64,000 bases of DNA, from contig JANBRJ010000081.1 of NCBI GenBank assembly GCA_027577595.1, forward strand, positions 1-64,000. The letters run 5' to 3'. The position numbers and the translations under genes were made by a program. Each line of letters begins with the position of its first letter. Position 1 is the stretch's first letter. The notes beneath the pieces are model-generated. The model had not been told where the DNA came from, made no database searches, and was given only the letters and a program-made list of their open reading frames with translations. This stretch comes from Coemansia sp. RSA 487 (taxonomy: Eukaryota > Kickxellomycota > Kickxellomycetes > Kickxellales > Kickxellaceae). Below, in pieces: positions 31,432 to 41,223 of the stretch.

Positions 31432-33789
31432 CTACGCCTCCTTTTGGTTCGGCATCTTCAATGTCAGTCCAAGTCGGTTCAGCCATTCGTGGTCGATCTG
31501 ACGGACAAAGTTGGCTACATCTAGCGGATTAGACGTCGCGCCAACAGGATAAGCAACTGGCGGCCACTTTTTGGTGTAAGGATTCGACCGTGTTTCAAAT
31601 GGTCCAAGACGAGACGTTATTTCCTGGCATCTGGCCCATGTCTGTGGAAACATCCGTGAAACATGATGTGCGCTAAGCTGCGCTCGCCATACTTGCTCGT
31701 ACTTTTCCATCTCGCTGGTGTATCTTGAAATATCAGCAATCGCCTGCTTGGCTCTGTCGGGGTCCTTAAAACCCTGGATCATATCGGCCGACACAGACAG
31801 CAGCTGATAATAGACACATGCTGCAATCAGCCCAGTACATCCACGAAGCGCCGCAAGATCCCTGCTATCGCATCTTTTGTAGAGATATTCGCAGATGCCA
31901 AGCATAGTCAGCCAGTTTTTGCTCATGTCGAACGGCGACTGAACCACACGCCGGCACCAGAAATCCTCTAAGCAGCAAGAAAGTGACTCTAGGTAGTGGC
32001 CAACTTCAAGCTCCACCCGCCCGCCAGGATCGCGCTCGGCATCGCCACTCCGCTTGAATGATCGCATGAAACCCTCCAGCCGAGTAGATTGTCGGCGCAA
32101 TTGCTCAACCTCTGACGGTTGCATGTTAGCTCCAACCCCTTTGAGTCCGCCGGAGACTGCTGATAATGGACCATCGGTGCTCTCTCTGCTTAAAGCCCTT
32201 TTCTGGCTAGTCCCAGGGATTGACTTCTCCGAGTCGCGAGCTCTTTTCGCGTCTGGATCGCGCAAGTGGGATTTTGATGGCGTTCTGACGCTGATCTTAT
32301 GAGCGGTGTCAGCTTCTGGCTGCTCGGAATCAAGTGCTTCCTTTCTTTGGCGCGAACCTGGACGTGTGTTGGACGGTGACTTTGATCGTGGCAGTCGCTG
32401 TGTATGCATAAGAAACGCAGTCTTTAGTTCGGCTGCTACGTCATTGTCCTTATACAGGGCTGCTTTGCGTAGAGTCGATGCTGGCGAATTCGTTTGCTTG
32501 GGCGATAGGGAAGACGAATTGGAGACCCGTTGTGGCGGCGACGAGTGTAGAGTAGAATAGGATGATGAGAGCTCAGTGTCGGCACCGTTTCGTGTAGACT
32601 TTGACAGCCTACGTGCACGCTTGTTGGCGGGCTGCTGCCGCAATTCCTCATTCAAATCGTTAACTGGTGCTTGGCGCTTGTTGGTAGCTGTGGCCGCTAG
32701 AGCTTCGATTACTTGACGCCGAGCCTTTTTCGGGATGCGTACGTCGAATTCAAAGCGAGAACGAGGCCGCTTTTGGCCCAACCTTGGCCTTTCATCGTCG
32801 TTCTCTGCGGCCGGATCAAGCTCCCGAGCTATATTTCCATTCCTCCTTCGATCGTCAGCCATACTTTTAGCTCTAGACTCTTTGGATTTCCGTTCTATTT
32901 CAACAACAACGGATGATCCGTCCACGTGTTTCTGCTTCCCTTGCTCTTTAGGCTTGCCATCTGGTACCATGTCACTTTTGGTCCTCAGGACCTTTGCAGC
33001 TTCCAGCTGCTTTTGCTTGCGCATCTTTTGCTGCTGCTCTTTCTCCCTTTGCTGTTTTTGCTCCACCTGCGCCTGGAGCTTGGCCAATCCCTTTTGTAAT
33101 GAAACAAGGCGCTCTATGGAGGGTATGTCGATAGATAGATGGTCTGATAGCGAAAAGTCAAGCGCATCTACTCTGCTCTTCGCCTGCGACAAAACGACTG
33201 TCTTGACAAACTTGTTAGAGGACGAGGAGGCGCCTGACTTTGCTGACTGTCCAAATTTCCCGCCAACACGAGATGCGCCCGTAGTCGGTTTCGGACTGCG
33301 CTTCATGTAACTGAGCAGGCTGTCGAGTGTCGAAAGGTTTTCGCGGTTCGCATCACGCTGCATCGGCGCAGAAACCTTTGCGTTATTCGATGAGGCGGAG
33401 GTGCCTTTGACGTGGTTATTGGGGTGCGAGCTGCTGCTGTGTGCTTGCGATGTCCCCGAGTCAACTGATGGTGGCGCCAATGGCTGGCCAGACTGAAACG
33501 ATCTTCCATCTGTCGACTTTGGCTTTGCGGTCTGGGTGGTAGAAGAAGACGGGTTGCTGTGTTGGTGGAGGATCCCCATTTTGTCAAGCCCCAGGAATGT
33601 GTAGCCTTCGGTTATTTTGCTGCGGACCTCTTGTCCAAAGTGCTCCCGAAAGCTGTTTATGCCCGCAACAAACTCGGGCCTGTTAAACAGATTAAACCCT
33701 GACGATGTTACGGGCGATACCATGCTATTTGTTGTGGTGTCTGCTGTAGTTGGCGTCACCGGGTCAGAGGCCGAGACTGATGTGTTCAT
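31432..33789 (-). CDS. Protein with AF4/FMR2-like C-terminal homology domain
   Basis: The product has 785 residues. About 550 N-terminal residues are disordered, Ser/Lys/Arg-rich and charged, with a Gln/Lys-rich coiled stretch (about 240-275, LQAQVEQKQQREKEQQQKM) and many basic nuclear-type clusters. The last 210 residues are ordered. By eye they follow the AF4/FMR2 C-terminal homology domain of metazoan AFF1-4: YLESL..C, then SPFDM, LAALRGCTGLIAACVYYQLL (against LAVLCLRCQALLYLRMF in AFF4), a Tyr/Trp-rich helix with YEQVW, and NPLDVANFVRQIDHEWL near the end (against ASIMTDLVRYTRQGLHWL). AFF proteins scaffold the super elongation complex with ELL and P-TEFb, and fission yeast has a comparable ELL/EAF partner. 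The assignment is an alignment by eye and needs a profile search. The ATG at 33789 has no earlier in-frame competitor that looks coding. Confidence 0.6.
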   Translation of the reverse strand: MNTSVSASDPVTPTTADTTTNSMVSPVTSSGFNLFNRPEFVAGINSFREHFGQEVRSKITEGYTFLGLDKMGILHQHSNPSSSTTQTAKPKSTDGRSFQSGQPLAPPSVDSGTSQAHSSSSHPNNHVKGTSASSNNAKVSAPMQRDANRENLSTLDSLLSYMKRSPKPTTGASRVGGKFGQSAKSGASSSSNKFVKTVVLSQAKSRVDALDFSLSDHLSIDIPSIERLVSLQKGLAKLQAQVEQKQQREKEQQQKMRKQKQLEAAKVLRTKSDMVPDGKPKEQGKQKHVDGSSVVVEIERKSKESRAKSMADDRRRNGNIARELDPAAENDDERPRLGQKRPRSRFEFDVRIPKKARRQVIEALAATATNKRQAPVNDLNEELRQQPANKRARRLSKSTRNGADTELSSSYSTLHSSPPQRVSNSSSLSPKQTNSPASTLRKAALYKDNDVAAELKTAFLMHTQRLPRSKSPSNTRPGSRQRKEALDSEQPEADTAHKISVRTPSKSHLRDPDAKRARDSEKSIPGTSQKRALSRESTDGPLSAVSGGLKGVGANMQPSEVEQLRRQSTRLEGFMRSFKRSGDAERDPGGRVELEVGHYLESLSCCLEDFWCRRVVQSPFDMSKNWLTMLGICEYLYKRCDSRDLAALRGCTGLIAACVYYQLLSVSADMIQGFKDPDRAKQAIADISRYTSEMEKYEQVWRAQLSAHHVSRMFPQTWARCQEITSRLGPFETRSNPYTKKWPPVAYPVGATSNPLDVANFVRQIDHEWLNRLGLTLKMPNQKEA

Positions 33790-34872
33790 TTTTGTTTTTG
33801 CACTAGCGTTAGCTAGATACTGTTTGCTGTTATCGACGCTGGAAACTCCCCCGTATGAAGTGGGGCTCTTACAAATCTCTAGTATCCGTTTGGCAGAGCT
33901 TCAGGTATAATAAGGCTCCAAATATAGAATAAGATATATATATATATGTGCCGAGCTATGGATCGCGATATATGAAAAGCCGGTTGATATTTAATCAATG
34001 GCTTTAGATGCAGAGTAATTAGAATTAGCGAACACTAGGGTTTCGCGCATTGGACGCATAAAATGAATAATGTGAAATAGAAATGGCTGCAATTGCGGAA
34101 TGCGTTAACAGACCTCCTGCCTCGTTGGTGTCAATAGAAGGATTAGTTGCGTCAAAGCAACTTTTTTATGCGTAACTGGTACTGTTGAAATGAAAGTGGT
34201 GCTTGTTAAAGATTACAAATTAGGAATTCTGGCGACAAGAGTGATAAAGAGCGGGGTATGTAATTTTTTTGTCGCTGCAAAGATGCGTTATACAAGTATA
34301 AAAAAAAGAGGAAGGGAAACAGGGCAAAGAAGAAAAGTAAACCAAAAGAGAAAAAAGGGAAAAGGGGAAGAATAAAAAAGGCGATATGGTTTAAAGTCAC
34401 AGAACATCAAATGCCTAGGGACGCTTTGCTCTTTCAATAAATACACAATTTATATTGAGCTCAGCCATTGCTTCCATTGACAAGACAAGCAAGAGCCTGG
34501 AGCAACGGCGCCCGTACACGGGGAGGGAGGCGCTTTCCAGAATAGGCACAGATGATGCGCTCTTGGGTTACGTGCTTCTAGTGCAGCGATTGCTTTTTGG
34601 TTTGAAGTCAACTAAAAGCAGTGGAGCAGGATTCCTCATGATTGAAAAGTTACTATTGTACTATTGCAAAAAGAAGTCCACAGCGTGGTGATTGAAATGG
34701 GTTGTTATAAGAACCACCGAAAAAAAACAAAATAAAAGGAAAATTTAATGTTAAACCATTTCCATATTTTCATAGTGTGCTTTTCCTTTTCGGAAGCGGT
34801 GGAGGGGAAGGGGACCCAGTTGTGTGAGACATCGAGGGAAAGGAACGCATCGCACTCTTTTTCACATTAGAC
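33790..34872. other. Intergenic region of about 1.1 kb
   Basis: It holds a (TA)n run at about 33930-33950, purine-rich A/G tracts near 34300-34380 and short open frames without recognisable protein features. The promoter of the AF4/FMR2-like gene should lie at its left end. No RNA gene is seen. Confidence 0.45.
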
Positions 34873-35836
34873 TTAGAACAGGCTAGCAACATCTCCGGGC
34901 ATCTCGTCGATCTGGGTGTTGTAGTAGTTCTCGATCATGCGGAGCTTCTGGACATCCTCCTCAGTGACAAAGTTGATGGCAACACCCTTGCGGCCGAAAC
35001 GACCACCACGACCGATGCGGTGGATGTAGTTCTCGTTCTTGGTGGGCAGATCGTAGTTGATAACCAGGGAAACCTGCTGGACATCAATACCACGTGCCAG
35101 AAGATCGGTGGTGATAAGAATGCGCGAAGAGCCGCTGCGGAACTCCTTCATGATCGTTTCGCGCTGAGCCTGGTCCATGTCGCCGTGCATGGCCGAGATG
35201 GTGAAGCTGCGCTCGCGCAGTTTCTCAGTGAGGAAGTCGACCTTTCTGCGGGTATTGCAGAAGATGACTGCCTGGGTAATGCTGATGGTCTCGTACAGAT
35301 CGGCAAGCGTGTCGAACTTGTACTCCTCGCGCTCGACCGAAATGTAGAACTGCTTGATACCCTCGAGAGTCAACTCGTCGCGCTTGACGAGAATGCGGAT
35401 GGGGTCGCGCATGAACTTGGTGGTGACCTCGAGCACCTCGTTGGGCATGGTGGCACTGAGCAGAACAACCTGGACGCTGGGAGGAAGGAGCTGGAAAACG
35501 TTGTAGATCTGGTCCTTGAAGCCGCGCGACAGCATCTCGTCGGCCTCATCAAGAGCAAACAGCTTAACGTGGGTGGTCTTGAAGATACCACGGTTGACCA
35601 TGTCAACGACACGCCCGGGGGTACCAACAACGATGTGGGCACCGGCGTTGAACGCAGCCTCGTCGTCGGCAACCCGGGTTCCACCAATGCAGCTATGGAC
35701 TTTGACCTTCTGGAAGCTGCCGAGCGCCTGTATAACGTTCTGGATCTGCTGCGCCAGCTCACGGGTTGGCGCCAGGATAAGAGCCTGCGTCTGAGGAAGA
35801 GAAGTGTCGATCTGCTGGAGAATCGAAATCGAGAAC

Positions 35837-35874
<38 letters not shown>

Positions 35875-36319
35875 CACATCGTTGCCCTTAAGGACGGGGG
35901 CAATTGCGCGCTGCTGGATGGCAGAAGGGCGCTCAAAACCGTAGGCGTAGATACCGCGCAGCAGGTCATCGCTGAGGTTCATGTCATCAAAGTTGTCAAT
36001 GACCTCATCGTAGTTGGAGGTAATGTCCTTTGCGTCAATCTCGGTGAAAGCGTTGCTACAGCGCGTAAAGTAGAAGAATAAATATGAAATCAGATTTATT
36101 TAGACACTTTCTCGGAAGACGGAAAGCGGAAAGAGTATGTCAGCTACCAAAGTAAAAAAGTCTGTGACTGCTGCTCTCCTTTCAACCTATTCAAACCCAC
36201 TCTCACTCGCTCTCTTCCTAGACCAAATACGTACATTCAGTGCTCGCCAAAGACAGAGAAGGCGAAAGAGAATACATCAACAAAGTGGGTGAAAACAGTG
36301 CAAATACTTACTCGGCCAT
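34873..36319 (-). CDS. TIF1: Translation initiation factor eIF4A, two exons
   Basis: eIF4A is the DEAD-box helicase of the eIF4F cap-binding complex. The deduced model is a coding first exon of only 8 nt (36319-36312, ATGGCCGA) and exon 2 36055-34873, with a 256-bp intron (GTAAGT donor, TAG acceptor). Phases fit and give 396 residues, the normal length. The Q motif region ([13 protein letters not shown]), [32 protein letters not shown] in [15 protein letters not shown], the VIFCNTRRK block and [13 protein letters not shown] are all present. The sequence fits eIF4A rather than FAL1/eIF4AIII because of the N-terminal [12 protein letters not shown] segment and the ending DVASLF. A long open frame on the opposite strand across this gene is only its shadow. 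Confidence 0.93.
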
Positions 36320-36932
36320 TTTACTATTGAGGTTTTTGCTTTTTTAGCTTTGAATCTCTTTTATGCAGATATACTATCTAAAGGTAGAGCACTAATTTCG
36401 TTACCGCAACTATAAAGTAGTAGGGAATAACGATTTAAATTGTACTATAAGAAACGACTATATGTAAAGTTCGCTAATTTGAAGAAAAAAGAGAAGGAAA
36501 AAGAAAAAAGTATTTTTGCAGCTTGTTTTCCCTCGTCCATTTTGGTGGGTTGAAAATTTTATTGAAGCGCTTCCAATAACAGCAAATCGAACGAACCCAA
36601 CGCAAATTTATTCGCCCTCTTTTTGGCAGCACAACTATGCTTCTTTTTTAGAGCAAAAAAGAAACCTTTGCTCATTGTGCAAAAAGCCATGGCAGAAAAT
36701 GGACATGACTGTCTGCTATATATTTTCATCCCCAACAAAACCAGAATGATGTACATTTACTTGCCACCTTGCTTCGCACGCCAACAGAACACATTTGACG
36801 ACAAAAGTCTTTGGAGTCATTGAATATGTCAGGGGTGCAAAAATGAAAGAGATAAAATTTTTTTCGCCGATTCGATTCGTCGTAATCACGGTCTGCAGGA
36901 TAGATCTAGTCATTGATCAGCCAAGACGATGA
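36320..36932. other. Intergenic region upstream of eIF4A
   Basis: This is a 613-bp AT-rich spacer. The 170 bp next to the eIF4A start should hold its promoter. The rest contains short frames with no recognisable product. Confidence 0.45.
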
Positions 36933-37400
36933 TCAGTCCCCCACTGTTGTTGCTCGCTGGCGCTGCAAACACACGCTGAAAAGAATGTCAGCAAGCACTT
37001 TCGGAGGCAACGCCTCGATGCTGTACCGCGACTGTGTAATTGCGAGTAGCACCGCGGTCGTGTGTACGCAGAAGGTGGCTCCTCCAGTGGCTGGCTCTGT
37101 GCATGCAGTACACAGCCTTCCTGGAAGCACACAATAGCAAGCAGCGTCATCGAGCTTGCTCCCTGCGCGGAACAGCACCCGTCCACTGCTCACAAGACAC
37201 GCAATGCCGCTGTCTACAATTGCCAGTGCCGATTGGATATGCTCACGCCCGAGAATCGCATATAGGTCAGCAAGGCAGCCATCTCTTTGGCTCTGTGTGA
37301 TAGCGGTGGACGGCGGTTCTGAGCCCGCGTCTGCTGGAGAACCCAGACCCAGGCTCATCTCCTTCATAATGGCGCAGAGATGCTGGTCCACATATTCCAT
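36933..37400 (-). CDS. SWS1: SWIM-domain protein of the SWS1/ZSWIM7 type (Shu complex)
   Basis: SWS1/ZSWIM7 works with Rad51 paralogues in the Shu complex to promote Rad51 filament formation in homologous recombination. The 155-residue product has the small size of the family. A helical N-terminal part (DLYAILGREHIQSALAIVDSG) matches the conserved block before the zinc finger. A SWIM motif of Cys-x-Cys...Cys-x-His type follows: C-V-L-P-G-R-L-C-T-A-C with F-C-V-H-T-T-A-V-L-L-A about 15 residues later (about residues 90-120). A helical tail (LPPKVLADILFSV) follows. The spacing around the first Cys pair is looser than usual. The ATG at 37400 is clear and no intron is needed. It is unrelated to its neighbours. 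Confidence 0.7.
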   Translation of the reverse strand: MEYVDQHLCAIMKEMSLGLGSPADAGSEPPSTAITQSQRDGCLADLYAILGREHIQSALAIVDSGIACLVSSGRVLFRAGSKLDDAACYCVLPGRLCTACTEPATGGATFCVHTTAVLLAITQSRYSIEALPPKVLADILFSVCLQRQRATTVGD

Positions 37401-39242
37401 GGCTCTTTGGTTGCAAGTCAGTAGTAGTACAAGAACAGATGTTTTGTGGATTTTTTAAATGCAGAAACCGAGCTGAAGAAAAGAAAAAGCGTGTTCACAG
37501 AAACTCCCCCCTTTCCGCAGCCAAATAAAGCAGTGCAAATGTTGAAGCATCACTTGATTACGATTTCGACTTTTGATCGATTTGCATTTCCATTGTCACC
37601 ATTCAAAAGGAGGTAAACTCCACAGTAGATGCCAATTAAGGAACTAAAGCCGCAAACAGCACCCATGGTCTATGCGTAGTGGCCAGTCCTTTCTCATATT
37701 CATCGTGGGAAGACCGAGCTACCAGATTCCAACTTGAGATTATCATATTTGCTGCAATAGGAAAGCCCAGATCACCTTGGCGTATAAGCCTATTGTAGCG
37801 CAGATTGTAACACTGTTGAAGAGTAAACTTGCTGTCAACAGTCTCTTACAGAATAAAGTGCTACTTATACAACTTTTTCAATGCCGAGATTTGTTCGGGG
37901 GTATGAGCCTGTGCACATGGACTCTCTTCAACCAAAGTGGACTTGGCAGTCACGGTTTTGGTAAGCGATCGCCTTTCGTGATTGGCAAGCGTAGACACCA
38001 CCTTCTTGTTTGGGTTTTTTATCCTGAATCTGTTCTGCATAGATGATGCTGCCTCTACCTGTGTTGGTTCACAAGGATCTCAATGTCCTTCGTTTCCGTC
38101 ACTGCGGCATCCATCACACCTGGGACGAAGGTATCTATAGATACTGACGGTTTTGGCCTGATCGCCTTTGCTCTGGATCTCTCCTTCTGCACAGGCGGAC
38201 CTGGTTTCTTGCGATTTGCACATTTGTCGCTGTTTTTACTGCTCCACTGTGACAATCTATCAGTGCTTCTTCCAGCATGATGATAGGCGCACTTCCTATA
38301 TTTTCCTAATGCGAGGTAAAGAACTACCAATTTTACTTGCTATTTTCCGGCTTCCCCATTAGGCAATGTATTTCTTTTTGGATTGTGACCCCGTGCTTGT
38401 TAAATGTCGATTGTCATATTTTAGTTTCAAGATAGTAAGGTTACGCAGGCTAGATAGATTTTCTCTTCTTCCGTTGAGATTTCGGACATTGCCTTTTGAA
38501 GAAATATCGCCGCCATGACCAACGGATAGAATGAAAAACACATTCCGTTTCGGTGGCGATGAAGAGTAATATAATAATTTCCTCATGTGATTATAGGTGC
38601 ATAAATGTGAATGTGCCATTCCCATTACATCAAGAAAACCACACATCCTTCCGTTTTGGTGGACTACTTTCTTATTAAGGGAGGTTCATTGCCTGTACCC
38701 GTCGTCTGCATGCGCTGTAGTGCTGGAAATCCAAGGACGCACTTGCTTATTACCAAAATCAAGTGACACAAGTTGCAGCAATGCATGTCAAAATTCATCA
38801 CATACTTTCACAATGCCCGAGAAATTTTAACAACAAACTACCATATCTGGCATTGTATTGTATGATCGTCTTTGCCCTCGACAAATAAGACAATATCAAA
38901 AACAGACGTTGCAATATGCGTACAGAAAAATTGAGAGCACAAAAACATTCAAGTGGAGTGTGACCATATTTGGTTCTCGTTGTTTGACAAGAGCAAAGGG
39001 GCTTTTGTGCTTGATTGTTCCTCGCCCGACACGACTCCCACCATCCATTTCTCTCTACGGGGTTCGCCTTGTTTGGATATCGTATAAAAAGTAAGCAACA
39101 AATGTTTGATTCAAATCTTTCAAAAGAACATTCATTACTAGCGGTGTGTTCCATTTAATTTTCGTTTTTCTTTTTCTTTTCCACGCCATATTACCTAACC
39201 AAGCCCTGATTAGTCCATCATATAATTATTTAATCTCTGGAA
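37401..39242. other. 1.8-kb region without a recognised gene
   Basis: This is the longest gene-poor stretch outside the transposon block. The minus strand between about 37900 and 38650 has several short open frames in different phases with basic, Lys/Arg-rich composition (for example 38330-38055 and 38646-38359). They could be a worn-out gene or element, or exons of an unrecognised gene, and none resembles a family I know. Two copies of a short CATTCCGTTT(C/T)GGTGG-like word occur near 38540 and 38650. The right end should carry the JEN1 promoter. Confidence 0.35.
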
Positions 39243-40784
39243 ATGTCAAAGGCACATAGTATTAACGAAGAGGCTTTAGTTGAAACATCACTTGGTCACA
39301 GCGAGGACAAGAAATCCGAGCACCAGCTGTCATTTGACGATAATGCACAACCTACTACTTCAATAAGGTCGGTGAAACAAGTGGTATATGACCATCTCGG
39401 CGAGTTTTTCAAAAAGCCCGACCCCAGAAACAAGCCTGGAAACCCGGCGAAGATTCTGCGCCTTACTCCGCATCAGGCGTTCACATTTTCAGTTGCATTT
39501 CTCGGGTGGATGGTAGATGCTATCGACTTTTTTTGTGTGTCCTTGTCGACCACCGAGCTCGCTACAGCGTTCGGCAAAGAGCCGTCCCAGGTGACATCGG
39601 CCATCACTGTAACTCTCATGCTGCGTCCGATTGGCGCCCTGCTATTCGGCATCATTGCTGATAGATTCGGCCGACGCATTCCTCTCATGGTCAACCTGTT
39701 CCTGTTTACCGTTATTGAGGTTGCTTCAGGCTTTTCAAAAAACCTCCCCACATTCATTGGACTCCGTGCTGTGTATGGAATACTGATGGGTGGTGAGTGG
39801 GGACTGGGAAACTCGCTGGCAATGGAAGTGCTTCCGATTAAGAGCAGGGGCATTTTCTCTGGTATATTGCAGGAAGGCTACGCTGTGGGGAACCTGGTGG
39901 CTGCCATGCTGTACTATGCGATAGTTCCACATCTCGGGTGGCGAGCCCTTTACTGGATCTCGATCATACCGGCAGTCATCACAATTTTTCTAGCGTATTT
40001 CTTGAAGGAAAGCAGCGTTTGGCAGCAGACGCGCCAAGAGCAAAAAAACGCCTCCAAGCGCTTCCACACGACGTTTGTCGATATGCTAAAGAAGCACTGG
40101 TTGCGCTGCATCCATGCGATTATTCTGATGGCTGGAATGAACTTTTTGTCGCATGGAAGCCAGGATTTGTATCCGACATTCCTGAAAACACAGCTTGGGT
40201 TCACGCCAAAGCAGGCGACTATTGGCACCGTGGTAGGAAACCTTGGCGCAATTGTGGGCGGCATGTTCTTCGGTTATATATCAGAGTACCTTGGTCGCCG
40301 CAGAACAATCGCCATATGTACAATCATTGGAGCTTGTTTTATTCCTCTTTGGATCGTCCCTAAACAATTCGGACAGCTTTTGGCTGGTGCCTTCTTCATG
40401 CAGGTGTTTGTCCAGGGCGCTTGGGGCGTCATTCCCGTATATCTCAGCGAAATATCTCCTTCGCAGTTCCGCGCTACTTTCCCTGGTCTTGCTTATCAGC
40501 TTGGAAACCTCATAGCTGCTAGTGCTAGCCAGATCGAGGCAACAATGGGCGAAAAGAATCCATTGCCAGAGCTCCGCAATGGGAAAAAGATACCCGATTA
40601 CGGTAGAGTTCAAGGGATCCTTATTGGGATCATCTACGCTTGCGTTTTTGTTTTGGTGATACTGGGAAAGGAAGAAAAGGGCAAGAGCTTTGCCGTCGAA
40701 AGCAAGCAAGTGGATTCGTGTAGCTCCAGCATCAACGAACCACCACCGCCCACTTCTAATGATACTGAAAATGCTTTCAAATAA
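39243..40784 (+). CDS. JEN1: JEN-type monocarboxylate/proton symporter (MFS)
   Basis: Jen1-family permeases import lactate, pyruvate or dicarboxylates with protons across the plasma membrane. The 513-residue product has a hydrophilic N-terminus of about 80 residues, twelve predicted membrane segments and a hydrophilic tail. The family signature N-x-x-S-H-x-S-Q-D-x-x-x-T is present as NFLSHGSQDLYPT (about residue 300). The MFS loop motif ADRFGRR is seen near residue 140 and its second-half counterpart YISEYLGRRR near 345. Substrate preference between mono- and dicarboxylates cannot be read from this alone. The ATG at 39243 is the first in frame. It stands apart from its neighbours with its own 5' spacer. 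Confidence 0.92.
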   Translation: MSKAHSINEEALVETSLGHSEDKKSEHQLSFDDNAQPTTSIRSVKQVVYDHLGEFFKKPDPRNKPGNPAKILRLTPHQAFTFSVAFLGWMVDAIDFFCVSLSTTELATAFGKEPSQVTSAITVTLMLRPIGALLFGIIADRFGRRIPLMVNLFLFTVIEVASGFSKNLPTFIGLRAVYGILMGGEWGLGNSLAMEVLPIKSRGIFSGILQEGYAVGNLVAAMLYYAIVPHLGWRALYWISIIPAVITIFLAYFLKESSVWQQTRQEQKNASKRFHTTFVDMLKKHWLRCIHAIILMAGMNFLSHGSQDLYPTFLKTQLGFTPKQATIGTVVGNLGAIVGGMFFGYISEYLGRRRTIAICTIIGACFIPLWIVPKQFGQLLAGAFFMQVFVQGAWGVIPVYLSEISPSQFRATFPGLAYQLGNLIAASASQIEATMGEKNPLPELRNGKKIPDYGRVQGILIGIIYACVFVLVILGKEEKGKSFAVESKQVDSCSSSINEPPPPTSNDTENAFK

Positions 40785-41223
40785 ATAATATTTCAACCAG
40801 TAGATAGATATGACAGCCACATCTATTAACCAACGACCATTAAGGGAAAGCTTGTATAAATTTAGAAAAGTCTGTAAAGTATCAATGTTTTTTATGTTTA
40901 TTAGCGCGAAAAATGTCTACCAAAGTGCTTGCCCACGGAAAGAAATTTGTAAACGTACGGAAAAGAGAGAGAGAGGAAATAAAATTTGAATCGTTTGTTC
41001 AAGAAAGGAAGGCTTTAATAGATGGAAAAGAGGGTAGGAAAGGAGGAAAGTCTGTTGTAGTGACAATGGAGATGGAAATATAGACAGATAGCTCTGCAAA
41101 TACTGGCTTCATCATCTACGGATTAAGGAGTAGCTGGTAAAAGTAGAAAAACTCTAGACCAAAAAAACGGGTTTAAAAAGCCTTTGGTCGTAACCACGAT
41201 ATTATAGGGAGGGAAACATTTCT
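40785..41223. other. Spacer between converging JEN1 and CHS7
   Basis: These 439 bp lie between two converging stop codons. An AATAAATAAT stretch directly after the JEN1 stop may serve polyadenylation. No gene is seen. Confidence 0.5.

Noticed and set aside
35020-36081. Long open frame on the plus strand (353 codons) across eIF4A
   Set aside because: It is antisense to a fully conserved eIF4A coding sequence, and its translation shows only the composition expected from biased codons read backwards.
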